Source of the DNA: Avidesulfovibrio sp964369685 | GTDB taxonomy: Bacteria; Desulfobacterota; Desulfovibrionia; Desulfovibrionales; Desulfovibrionaceae | Length of the DNA stretch: 64,000 bases | Assembly: GCA_964369685.1 (NCBI GenBank) | Contig: CAYJFB010000004.1 | Span: forward strand, 65,978-129,977 | Direction: 5' to 3' | In this document: positions 1 to 7,221 of the stretch, piece after piece | Position numbering within the stretch: position 1 is the first letter of the stretch | Layout: each line of letters opens with the position of its first letter | Translations under genes and position numbers: made by a program | The notes under the pieces: generated by a model | What the model saw: only the letters and a program-made list of their open reading frames with translations | Told to the model about the DNA's origin: nothing | The model's database searches: none

Positions 1-1256
1 TGTCAGAAGAAAATCAAGAGTACACGGAAGTGACATCTACAGGCTGGACAGAACGACTCGGCAGTTCATTGAAAGGAATCATTACAGGTCTTTTGCTTAT
101 TATTGCAGCGTCTGTTTTGTTGTACTGGAATGAGGGACGTTCTGTGCGTTCCGCAGGTGCTATTGCAGAAGCAGAACTTTTGACTGTTGATTTGCCGCAA
201 ATAGAAACCATCGATCCCAGCTTTAACGGTAAGCTTGTCTATGCAAAAGGTTTTGCAAAAACGACTGATAGCCTGACCGATCCTGTTTTTGGCGTGACTG
301 TCACTGCAATAGGGTTAGAACGAAAAGTTCGATACTATCAATGGGTCGAAAAAAGTTCAACAAAAACAGAAAAAAAACTTGGCGGAAGTGAAGAAAAAAC
401 GACAACATATACATATGAACAAAATTGGGTTGCTTCACCTGTCAACTCAAATAATTTTAAGCGCTCTGAAACACATGTAAATACGGTTTTGTTTACAATG
501 CCGGTAAAAAATGAACGGTGGTTAGCTAAAAACGTGTCATTTGGCGCTTATATTTTGCCTGAATTTTTTATCAGCAGTATTTCAAACAAACAACCGGTAG
601 AACTGGCGCTGACAGATCAACAACGCGAAGTCTTGAATGACAAATTGACTCCGCTTCCGGCAGAGCAAACACCATATATGGAATACCTGCCGACAACGCC
701 TGTCCTCAATGAACCACAACAAAAAAGAGTTCATGTCCAAAGCAATCAAATTTATTTAGGACAAAATCCTGCAATGCCGCAAATCGGCGATGTAATGGTG
801 ACTTTTGAAAAGACAATCGATACCAATATCTCCTTGGTTGCCAAAGTCAATAACAACACCTTTGAACCGTTCATTGCCGCTAACGGGACACGTTTTACAA
901 AACTTTCCAATCAACAAGCTTCAAAAGAAATCATGTTCCAAGATGCAAAAGACTCTAATTCCATGATGACATGGATTCTGCGTATCGTGGGTATTTTTAT
1001 TGCTGTAGCCGGTTTTAACATGATTTTTGCTCCGCTTGTTGTTCTTGCCGATGTTCTGCCCTTATTGGGGAGTCTTGTTGGTATGGGTACCGGGCTCATT
1101 GCAGGACTTTTGGGTACAGCCTGGGCCTTTATCATTATTGCTGTTGCTTGGATTCGTTTTAGGCCTATCTTGGCTTTTTCATTGTTGGGCATTGCTGCTG
1201 TCCTTATTGCCTTTATGCTTTGGAAAAGTTATACAAGTAAAACTGTTGAAGAATAA
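1..1256 (+). CDS. TMEM43-family membrane protein (5' end cut by one base)
   Basis: The reading frame is open from the first base; the codon whose last two bases (TG) are positions 1-2 would complete a start codon one base outside the window, giving MSEENQEYTEV before the GTG at 30. The product is about 418 residues. A hydrophobic segment near the N-terminus (ITGLLLIIAASVLLYW) is followed by a long, mostly polar domain with the NEGRSVRSAGAI stretch typical of TMEM43-like proteins, and three or four hydrophobic segments at the C-terminus (roughly residues 320-410). The family is membrane-bound, and its bacterial members have no settled function. No partner gene is visible because the upstream side is outside the window. 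The family call is good; the role is unknown. Confidence 0.8.
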   Translation, partial: SEENQEYTEVTSTGWTERLGSSLKGIITGLLLIIAASVLLYWNEGRSVRSAGAIAEAELLTVDLPQIETIDPSFNGKLVYAKGFAKTTDSLTDPVFGVTVTAIGLERKVRYYQWVEKSSTKTEKKLGGSEEKTTTYTYEQNWVASPVNSNNFKRSETHVNTVLFTMPVKNERWLAKNVSFGAYILPEFFISSISNKQPVELALTDQQREVLNDKLTPLPAEQTPYMEYLPTTPVLNEPQQKRVHVQSNQIYLGQNPAMPQIGDVMVTFEKTIDTNISLVAKVNNNTFEPFIAANGTRFTKLSNQQASKEIMFQDAKDSNSMMTWILRIVGIFIAVAGFNMIFAPLVVLADVLPLLGSLVGMGTGLIAGLLGTAWAFIIIAVAWIRFRPILAFSLLGIAAVLIAFMLWKSYTSKTVEE

Positions 1257-1268
1257 AAAATATAAACG

Positions 1269-1321
1269 GGGTGTGTTTCATTGGAAACAACACCCTGCTT
1301 AAGAAAAATCGGTGTTTTTTT
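1269..1321 (+). terminator. Possible terminator or hairpin after the TMEM43-like gene
   Basis: Arms GGGTG (1269-1273) and CACCC (1291-1295) enclose a second stem GTTTC/GAAAC, but no T-run follows. An alternative stem AACACC (1289-1294) with GGTGTT (1311-1316) runs into T residues. The two folds exclude each other, so only a weak call is possible. Confidence 0.35.
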
Positions 1322-1371
1322 ACACAACAAAGGTATCCCTGATAATACTTTGAGTCGTTAAGGAATTTGTG

Positions 1372-1821
1372 ATGAAAAAAGTGCTTTTTTTATTTTTTCT
1401 ATGTCTGATGTCTGTCTCTACCGCAATCGCCGCCGATGTGTATGTTACACCAAAAGGTGAAAAATATCATGAACAACAAGATTGCAGACATTTAAAACGC
1501 TCAAAAGAAATCAATAAAATGTCACTCTCCGAAGCAAAAGGAAAAGGATATTCCGCGTGTAGCGCTTGTTATCCCGAAGAAGCAAAAAATAAATCTACAG
1601 TGAAAGAAGCTGTCAATACACAGACCAAAGATGTAAATAAGGCGATCGATGCAAAGAAAACGTCTATAACCAAAAATGCAAACAAAACCGTTGAAGCAAC
1701 GAAAACATCAGCAACCAAAGATGTTAAAAAAGAAGTTGAAAAACAAAAAACATCTGTAAAAGACACCCTACAGTCAACAACAAAAAACTTGCAACAAGCT
1801 GATCCAACTCAAAAAAAATAA
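1372..1821 (+). CDS. Exported small protein with Cys motif and LEA-like repeats
   Basis: 149 residues from the ATG at 1372, chosen over the GTG at 1369 because AAGGA (1360-1364) is well spaced from it. A signal peptide (MKKVLFLFFLCLMSVSTAIAA) is followed by a compact motif, about residues 23-66, of the form YVTPKGEKYHEQQDC...MSLSEAKGKGY..C..CYP. This resembles the small Cys-rich (Ada-like) metal-binding motif found at the ends of many extracytoplasmic proteins. The C-terminal half is Lys/Thr/Ala-rich with recurring TK(D/N)..K.(V/I)(D/E)A.KTS units, like amphipathic LEA or apolipoprotein repeats. It is probably periplasmic. It stands alone with its own terminator. Function is unknown. Confidence 0.75.
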   Translation: MKKVLFLFFLCLMSVSTAIAADVYVTPKGEKYHEQQDCRHLKRSKEINKMSLSEAKGKGYSACSACYPEEAKNKSTVKEAVNTQTKDVNKAIDAKKTSITKNANKTVEATKTSATKDVKKEVEKQKTSVKDTLQSTTKNLQQADPTQKK

Positions 1822-1841
1822 TGATTTAGCTTTTTTCTATG

Positions 1842-1873
1842 ACAAAGGGGAGCTTGCGTTCTCCTTTGTTTTT
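1842..1873 (+). terminator. Intrinsic terminator
   Basis: ACAAAGGGGAG (1842-1852) pairs with CTCCTTTGT (1861-1869) with a small bulge and continues into TTTT. It lies 21 bases after the stop of the exported Cys-motif gene. Confidence 0.75.
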
Positions 1874-2001
1874 GCGTTTTGAGTGTGTTATACGATCACG
1901 GCAGCCTGAGGAATACAAGGGCTTGTCTCGCACAGAATCTTGTTCTTTAGATACGGCTCCCAGTTTATTTTCTTATAAAAAAGACTATACAAAGGATCAT
2001 T

Positions 2002-2976
2002 ATGTATATCGTTACCGGTGGTGCGGGAATGATTGGCAGTGCTATGGTTTGGCAATTAAATGAAATGGGGGTTGACGATATTTTAATTGTTGACAACCTT
2101 TCTCATTCGGAAAAATGGCAAAATTTGGTCAATCGGCGTTATAACGATTATATGCATCGAGATGAATTTATTCGACGTATTCGTGAAAATCGTATGCATA
2201 TAGACAATCTGCAGGCTGTGATTCATATGGGGGCTTGCTCGTCAACGACTGAACGCAATGCTGATTTTCTTATGGAAAACAATTTTCATTATTCACAAGA
2301 TGTGTGTCGGTTTGCCTTGGAAAACGGTGCACGGTTGATCAATGCCAGCAGTGCCGCAACGTATGGTGACGGATCAAAAGGTTTTTCAGACAGTCTGCTC
2401 ACGACGCTGAGTTTGCGTCCTCTGAATATGTATGGCTATTCCAAACAGCTTTTTGATCGCTGGGCTTATCGCGAAAATCTTTTGCAGCATTTTGTGAGTA
2501 TTAAATTTTTTAACGTGTTCGGCCCCAATGAATATCATAAAGGCGACATGCGCAGTGTGGTTTGTAAAGCTGTGGAAAGCATTGAACAAACAGGCACCAT
2601 GCCTCTTTTTGCTTCCAACGATTCCAGCTATCCGGACGGTGGACAACAGCGTGATTTTGTTTATGTTAAAGATTGCGTTGCCGTTCTTTATTGGCTTCTT
2701 GAGCACCCTCATGTGAACGGAATACGGAATCTTGGTTCAGGTAATGCTCGAACATGGAACGATCTGCTGACTGCAGTGTTTACAGCTTTAGAACGTCCTT
2801 TACAACTGACCTATGTTCCTATGCCCGCCCACTTACAAGGAAAATATCAAAATTTTACTGAAGCTGAAATGACATGGCTTGAGCGTGAAGGCTGTGATAC
2901 TCGCTTTCATAGCCTTGAAGACGCTGTGTATGATTATGTTTGTCATTATATTAAAGCAGAAGATCGTTATTTGTAA
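2002..2976 (+). CDS. hldD: ADP-L-glycero-D-manno-heptose-6-epimerase
   Basis: 324 residues, full length for the family. It inverts C6 of ADP-heptose, the last step in making the activated heptose of the LPS inner core, in the cytoplasm. The Rossmann motif VTGGAGMIGS is at residues 4-13, and the SDR catalytic residues are visible as the SSAAT stretch and YGYSK (YxxxK, near residue 140). The FFNVFGPNEYHKGDMRSV segment is typical of HldD. AAGGA sits 8 bases before the ATG. The gene stands alone between a terminator and rnpB. It shows that the organism makes heptose-containing LPS, in line with the GT9 transferase at 29.8 kb. Confidence 0.95.
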   Translation: MYIVTGGAGMIGSAMVWQLNEMGVDDILIVDNLSHSEKWQNLVNRRYNDYMHRDEFIRRIRENRMHIDNLQAVIHMGACSSTTERNADFLMENNFHYSQDVCRFALENGARLINASSAATYGDGSKGFSDSLLTTLSLRPLNMYGYSKQLFDRWAYRENLLQHFVSIKFFNVFGPNEYHKGDMRSVVCKAVESIEQTGTMPLFASNDSSYPDGGQQRDFVYVKDCVAVLYWLLEHPHVNGIRNLGSGNARTWNDLLTAVFTALERPLQLTYVPMPAHLQGKYQNFTEAEMTWLEREGCDTRFHSLEDAVYDYVCHYIKAEDRYL

Positions 2977-3124
2977 TCTTTTTTATCGAACAGTGCCGAC
3001 ATCATGCTGTGTGTATTGTTAAAACATGTCCTTTGCGCTTGTCTTTTTATCAAAAACGTTTTAAAATTATTTTTTATAGGTTGTTTTATTGTAAAACATA
3101 TTCCATGAAGTCTTTTTATTTTTT

Positions 3125-3476
3125 GGAGTTGGGCAAACTGTCGCTGCGTGTATATACACGGGGAGGAAAGTCCGGGCTTCATAGGGCACAACGCTGGGTA
3201 ATGCCCAGGAAGAGTGATCTTCGGCAAGCGCAACAGAAAGTAAACCGCTTATGACTCATAAGTAAGGGTGAAAGGGTGGGGTAAGAGCCCACCGGTCGCT
3301 GTGGTGACACGGCGAGCCAGGCATGCCCCGTTGGAAGCAAGACCAAATAGGGAAGTGGGTTGGCCCGACCAACGCTTCCGGGTAGGTTGCTTGAGCCGAT
3401 AGGTAACTGTCGGCCTAGAGGAATGACAGTTGCCCTACGTTTGTAGGGAACAAAACCCGGCTTATCGCCTGACTCC
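3125..3476 (+). ncRNA. rnpB: RNase P RNA, bacterial type A
   Basis: This is the catalytic RNA of RNase P, which trims tRNA 5' ends. The conserved core is easy to see: GAGGAAAGTCCGGGCTTCATAGGGC near the 5' end, the GGGTAAG...CCACCGG region in the middle, AGGTAACTGTCGGCCTAGAGGAATGA and ACAAAACCCGGCTTA near the 3' end. The P1 helix pairs GGAGT (3125-3129) with ACTCC (3472-3476), which sets the ends to within a few bases. A strong terminator follows directly. Short reading frames overlapping it are not genes. Confidence 0.96.
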
Positions 3477-3485
3477 TTATAAACT

Positions 3486-3522
3486 CCCCATGAACAACGG
3501 TTTGTGTTCATGGGGTATTTTT
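3486..3522 (+). terminator. rnpB terminator
   Basis: A perfect 11-bp stem CCCCATGAACA (3486-3496) / TGTTCATGGGG (3505-3515) is followed by TATTTTT. Confidence 0.95.
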
Positions 3523-3554
3523 ATAAACGCTCTTTTTTTATGTGAGCCTTATTA

Positions 3555-4472
3555 ATGAATAACAATGATGAACAACAAAAGATAGACTATGCTGTTTTTG
3601 TTTCTGCCATAACTATTTTATTCAATGTTCTTTTGGCCGGCATTAAATTTGTTGCGGGATGGCTTGGGCATTCAACCGCACTCATTTCTGATGCGGTGCA
3701 TTCGCTTTCTGATGTCTTGAGTACATTTATTGTCATTGTCGGCGTAAAGCTTGCAAAAAGTACAGAAGACAGTGACCATCAATACGGTCATGAAAAAATT
3801 GAATGTGTCGCAGGCATTGTTCTTGCCGTCCTTCTTTTTATAACAGGTCTTGGTATTGGTTGGTCCGGTATAGAAAATATCTATACAAAAAGGTATCTCA
3901 ATACGGTACCGCCTACCAATCTTGCCTTATATGCGGCGTGTTTGTCTTTAATTATTAAAGAATTGATGTTTTGGTATACGTTGCAGGCAGGAAAAAAAAT
4001 TCAATCAACCGCACTCATGGCAGATGCATGGCATCATCGTTCCGACGCGCTTTCATCAATCGGCAGTTTGGCAGGTGTCCTTGGAGCGCAATGGGGCTTT
4101 CCTATTTGTGATCCCCTGGCTTCAATACTCATTTGTTATTTTATTGGAAACGTCGCTTGGGACATTTTTAAAGAGTCAAGCGATAAAGTGATCGATAAAG
4201 CGTGCGATCAAAAACAATTTCTTGAAATTCACCAATTCATTACCGTATACCCACATATTCGACGTATCGACTTGTTAAAAACACGTCAATTTGCATCCAA
4301 AATATATATTGATGTTGAAATAGCCTTGGACGGTCAACTGTCTCTATATGAAGCACACGCCATTGCCGAAGGTTTGCATGACGCGCTTGAAACACAATTT
4401 TCTACAGTAAAACATTGCATGGTGCATGTGAATCCCTACGTAATGCATGCAAAAAAGGAGCATAGCCAATGA
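3555..4472 (+). CDS. Cation diffusion facilitator (CDF) metal exporter
   Basis: 305 residues, an inner-membrane proton-coupled exporter of Zn(II), Fe(II) or similar divalent metals. Two metal-site motifs of the family are present: HSLSDVLS (DxxxD type, TM2, about residue 48) and HHRSDALSS (TM5, about residue 160). About six hydrophobic segments are followed by a cytoplasmic C-terminal domain of about 90 residues with VDVEIALD and a final HCMVHVNP. Its stop overlaps the start of the acetyltransferase as ATGA, so the two genes are translationally coupled. The HxxxD pattern suggests Zn or Fe, but the substrate cannot be fixed from sequence. Confidence 0.9.
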   Translation: MNNNDEQQKIDYAVFVSAITILFNVLLAGIKFVAGWLGHSTALISDAVHSLSDVLSTFIVIVGVKLAKSTEDSDHQYGHEKIECVAGIVLAVLLFITGLGIGWSGIENIYTKRYLNTVPPTNLALYAACLSLIIKELMFWYTLQAGKKIQSTALMADAWHHRSDALSSIGSLAGVLGAQWGFPICDPLASILICYFIGNVAWDIFKESSDKVIDKACDQKQFLEIHQFITVYPHIRRIDLLKTRQFASKIYIDVEIALDGQLSLYEAHAIAEGLHDALETQFSTVKHCMVHVNPYVMHAKKEHSQ

Positions 4473-5107
4473 ATATCATAGTACGTAACGAAGAGCAGGG
4501 CGATTTTCGCCGTGTTGAGACCATAGCGAGAGAAGCCTTTTGGAATCTCTATTTTCCCGGTGCTTATGAACATTTTGTGATTCATCTTATGCGTAATCAT
4601 CCTGATTTTATTAAAGAATTGGCTTTTGTTATTGAAGTTGACGGTGAAGTTGAAGGAGCTATTTTTTATACGCATTCAAAAATTGTTTCGGAGAATGGAG
4701 CAGAGTATAAAACGATTTCATTTGGTCCTGTGTGTATTTCTCCCAAATATCATCGCCAAGGTTTCGGCAGGGCATTGATCACGCATTCGATACAAGTTGC
4801 CAAAAATATGAATTTTTCAGCTATTATTACATATGGTTATCCGTATCACTATAAACCGTATGGTTTTGTTGGCGGAAAAACATACAACATTATGCATACC
4901 GACGGAAAATATCATACAGGGTTATTGGCCTTACCTCTTTATGATGGGGCTTTTGACGGTGTTTCCGGTACGGCTGTTGTGTCAGATGTTTTTGATGTGC
5001 AAGAGGAGGCGGTCAATGATTTTGATAAGCTGTTTCCCTATAAAGAAAAAAGTGTGTTGCCGTGTCAAGAGCTTTTTGAAAAAGCGTGTCTTGAATTGGA
5101 CGAGTGA
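4469..5107 (+). CDS. GNAT-family N-acetyltransferase
   Basis: 212 residues. The GNAT acetyl-CoA site is FGPVCISPKYHRQGFGRALI (about residues 90-109), with the Q/RxxGxG/A pyrophosphate loop as RQGFGRA. The N-terminus (IIVRNEEQGDFRRVETIAREAF) resembles the YhbS-type predicted acetyltransferases, and a YPYHYKPYGFV segment follows as usual. The substrate is unknown. The start overlaps the stop of the CDF exporter by 4 bases (ATGA), so they form a two-gene unit. The pairing with a metal exporter does not by itself indicate a function. Confidence 0.85.
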   Translation: MNIIVRNEEQGDFRRVETIAREAFWNLYFPGAYEHFVIHLMRNHPDFIKELAFVIEVDGEVEGAIFYTHSKIVSENGAEYKTISFGPVCISPKYHRQGFGRALITHSIQVAKNMNFSAIITYGYPYHYKPYGFVGGKTYNIMHTDGKYHTGLLALPLYDGAFDGVSGTAVVSDVFDVQEEAVNDFDKLFPYKEKSVLPCQELFEKACLELDE

Positions 5108-5217
5108 GTTCTGTTGTTTTTGGAGTGTAAAAAAGTCCTGTCTTTTCCTCTCTTGTAAAAATTAGAAAAACAGGGTATGCACGCTCAACGGATAGCGGTT
5201 TTTATAAGGAGTTTTTT

Positions 5218-5781
5218 GTGGAAAACGTGTTTGTCAAAAATAAACAAGCCCTTGTCGATGCTTGGATTCGTGATATTTTTGCACTGTATCCTTTTGAAAC
5301 CGTTGGTTTCATGCGAACTCAAAAGGATCAATTTGCCAATCCGACAGGACATGCCACTGCTCTTGCTTGTGAAAAACTCTATGACATTATTGCCGGCACT
5401 GCCGATGTAGAAGACGCGCATTTACGCACGGCTCTGGCAGAGTTGATGCGTATTCGTGCGGTTCAAGAAGATGATCCTGCGCGCGCTGTGGCTGCATTGT
5501 TTCTTATTAAACCTTTAATGCGTAAAAAAATGTTGACAGAAGCTCTGACATGTGGCGCGTTGGACGCATATCTTGATGCCGAGTCGCGTGTAGACAGTCT
5601 GGTTCTGTTGGCCTTTAATATGTACAATGCGGATAAAGAAACCGTTTTTTCAACAAGAATTTCAGAGATAAAAAGACGTTATGTGCAAATGGAGCGTTGG
5701 GTTGTGCGACATGGCGGTATGGTTGCTTTTGATGACACAACAGACAGCATGACACCTGTAACAGACTCGTCTGTCAAATAG
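5218..5781 (+). CDS. RsbRD N-terminal-domain protein upstream of dsrMKJOP
   Basis: 187 residues from a GTG start; AAGGAG lies about 8 bases upstream and no ATG fits. An all-helical domain covers residues 5-165 with the RsbRD-N pattern: LVDAWIRDIFALYPFET near the start, NPTGHATA..CEKLYD, then LAELMRIRAVQEDDPARAVAALFLIK. In stressosome proteins this domain is a sensory globin-like fold. In Desulfovibrio relatives a stand-alone copy sits just upstream of dsrMKJOP, as here (387 bases away, same strand). A sensory or assembly role for the Dsr complex is therefore plausible but not shown. It has no haem-binding CxxCH, signal peptide or membrane segment, so it is cytoplasmic. Confidence 0.8.
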   Translation: MENVFVKNKQALVDAWIRDIFALYPFETVGFMRTQKDQFANPTGHATALACEKLYDIIAGTADVEDAHLRTALAELMRIRAVQEDDPARAVAALFLIKPLMRKKMLTEALTCGALDAYLDAESRVDSLVLLAFNMYNADKETVFSTRISEIKRRYVQMERWVVRHGGMVAFDDTTDSMTPVTDSSVK

Positions 5782-6002
5782 CATATCGTTTGAAGCGAAT
5801 GTATTGTTTGTTTGCCGTGAAAAAACTGTTTGTTGTGAAGATGTTGTCTGTCAAAAAAAGACACTCAAAAAAATTTGTATATGACGTATCTCATGACGAT
5901 TATGTTGTGTTTATGTGGTGCGAAAAATACACTTGCCTTGCTTAAGTTATAGAAAACACCCTTGTTTTACTGTTTTTTTTGTATGAGAAATGCCCCAAGC
6001 GA

Positions 6003-6059
6003 CTTGAAAGCGTGGCACGAGTACGGTGCGTAGCACCGAAACGTGCCACGGGAATCAAG
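6003..6059 (+). repeat. Long compound inverted repeat in the dsr leader
   Basis: Three nested arms pair: CTTGA (6003-6007) with TCAAG (6055-6059), CGTGGCACG (6011-6019) with CGTGCCACG (6042-6050), and CGGTGC (6024-6029) with GCACCG (6033-6038) around a 3-nt loop. It looks like a REP-type palindromic unit. It has no T-run, so it is not a standard terminator. Confidence 0.75.
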
Positions 6060-6063
6060 GGGG

Positions 6064-6088
6064 TTTGGGGGGGATTATCCCCCCCAAA
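6064..6088 (+). repeat. G-tract/C-tract hairpin (TTTGGGGGGG / CCCCCCCAAA)
   Basis: A perfect 10-bp stem, TTTGGGGGGG (6064-6073) / CCCCCCCAAA (6079-6088), with loop ATTAT. A near copy with the same ATTAT core lies at 58226-58258 after the carrier gene of the catabolic cluster, which suggests a dispersed family. Confidence 0.8.
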
Positions 6089-6168
6089 GAAAAGAAAAGA
6101 AAAACAAAAAAAGAAAAAACAGCTTGCTTTGGCAAGCTGATAACCTTAAACACCCGGAGAGGTAGGGA

Positions 6169-7212
6169 ATGATAGTTTCACTTGTGGCAGCCCTGCTGAT
6201 CGGCTGTGTCGCTTGGTTTGGCGCACAGTCCGGTTTCCAGACGGTGCTCGGTATGGCGCTTCCGCTTGTAGCAGTGGCAGTGTTCATCGGCGGCATTATC
6301 TGGCGGGTCGTGTATTGGGCCAAGTCTCCCGTTCCTTTTGCCATCCCCACCACGGGGGGACAGCAAAGATCTTTAGACTGGATTCGCCCTGCACGACTGG
6401 ACACACCCACCACTACTATGGGGGTTGTGGGTCGAATGCTTTTGGAAGTGTTGCTTTTTCGCTCGCTGTTTCGCAACACCGAAGCCGAAGTCAACGCTAA
6501 AGACATGCGGATCACGTATTTCTCATCAAAATGGTTGTGGTTGTTTGCATTACTTTTCCACTACAGCTTTTTAGTGACCTTTATCAGACATTTTCGCTTC
6601 TTTGTTGAGCCTATTCCGATCTGTTTGCAATGGTTGGAATTTTTCGACGGCATTCTGCAAGTCGGAACACCCCACTTTTATTTGACAAACGCGGCGTTAA
6701 TGGTTGGCTTGTTGTTCCTTTTGGGACGTCGTTTGGTGAACGCCAAAGTGCGCTACATTTCACTTGCCAATGATTACTTTCCGTTGTTTGTGTTGCTTGG
6801 TTTGGTTGGTTCGGGCATTTGTATGCGCTACATTGAAAAAGTTGATGTGGCTCAAGCCAAGGTATATATTATGGGGCTTGTACAATTTACACCGCAATCC
6901 CCGGAAGGACTCGGCCCCATATTTTTTGTCCACTTGGCCTTTTTGAGTACCTTGTTGATCATTTTCCCGTTCAGCAAGCTGATGCATTTTATGGGTGTTT
7001 TCCTGTCTCCGACAAGAAATCTGCCCTGTAATACGCGTGAAGTGCGCCACGTCAACCCTTGGAACAAGCCGACCGTCTTCCATACGTACGAAGCTTACGA
7101 AGACGACTTCCGCGAACCCATGGCTGAGGCAGGCTTGCCCTTGGATATCAGCCTTGAAGAAGCCGAAGCACGCAAGACCGCAAAACCTGCCGTCACGGCT
7201 GACGCCCAGTAA
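6169..7212 (+). CDS. dsrM: DsrM, membrane cytochrome b subunit of the Dsr complex
   Basis: 347 residues. DsrM is the NarI-like di-haem cytochrome b that passes electrons from menaquinol towards DsrK in sulfite reduction. About six hydrophobic segments are visible (residues 1-20, 25-50, 118-140, 165-190, 200-225, 245-270), with His residues in them as candidate haem ligands (LLFHYSFL, FIRHFRFF, FFVHLAFL). The LEVLLFRSLFRNTEAEVNAKD stretch is characteristic. The start is supported by GGAGAGG. It opens a tight five-gene operon with dsrK 9 bases downstream. The hydrophilic C-terminus (about 60 residues) is Glu/Ala-rich. Confidence 0.95.
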   Translation: MIVSLVAALLIGCVAWFGAQSGFQTVLGMALPLVAVAVFIGGIIWRVVYWAKSPVPFAIPTTGGQQRSLDWIRPARLDTPTTTMGVVGRMLLEVLLFRSLFRNTEAEVNAKDMRITYFSSKWLWLFALLFHYSFLVTFIRHFRFFVEPIPICLQWLEFFDGILQVGTPHFYLTNAALMVGLLFLLGRRLVNAKVRYISLANDYFPLFVLLGLVGSGICMRYIEKVDVAQAKVYIMGLVQFTPQSPEGLGPIFFVHLAFLSTLLIIFPFSKLMHFMGVFLSPTRNLPCNTREVRHVNPWNKPTVFHTYEAYEDDFREPMAEAGLPLDISLEEAEARKTAKPAVTADAQ

Positions 7213-7221
7213 GGAGCTCCC

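Larger units (their letters stand above)
5782..6168 (+). promoter_or_regulatory. dsr upstream region with two large inverted repeats
   Basis: No gene is seen in these 387 bases. The first half probably holds the dsr promoter; no confident -35/-10 pair can be named. The second half contains two stem-loops (6003-6059 and 6064-6088, listed separately), then a purine-rich stretch and GGAGAGG 8 bases before the dsrM ATG. Transcripts starting before 6000 would carry both hairpins in the leader. Confidence 0.5.

Noticed and set aside
1839..2063. 74-codon open frame before hldD
   Set aside because: It runs through the terminator and into hldD in another frame; no recognisable product.
3179..3511. 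Open frame on the minus strand across rnpB
   Set aside because: The region folds as RNase P RNA with its full conserved core.
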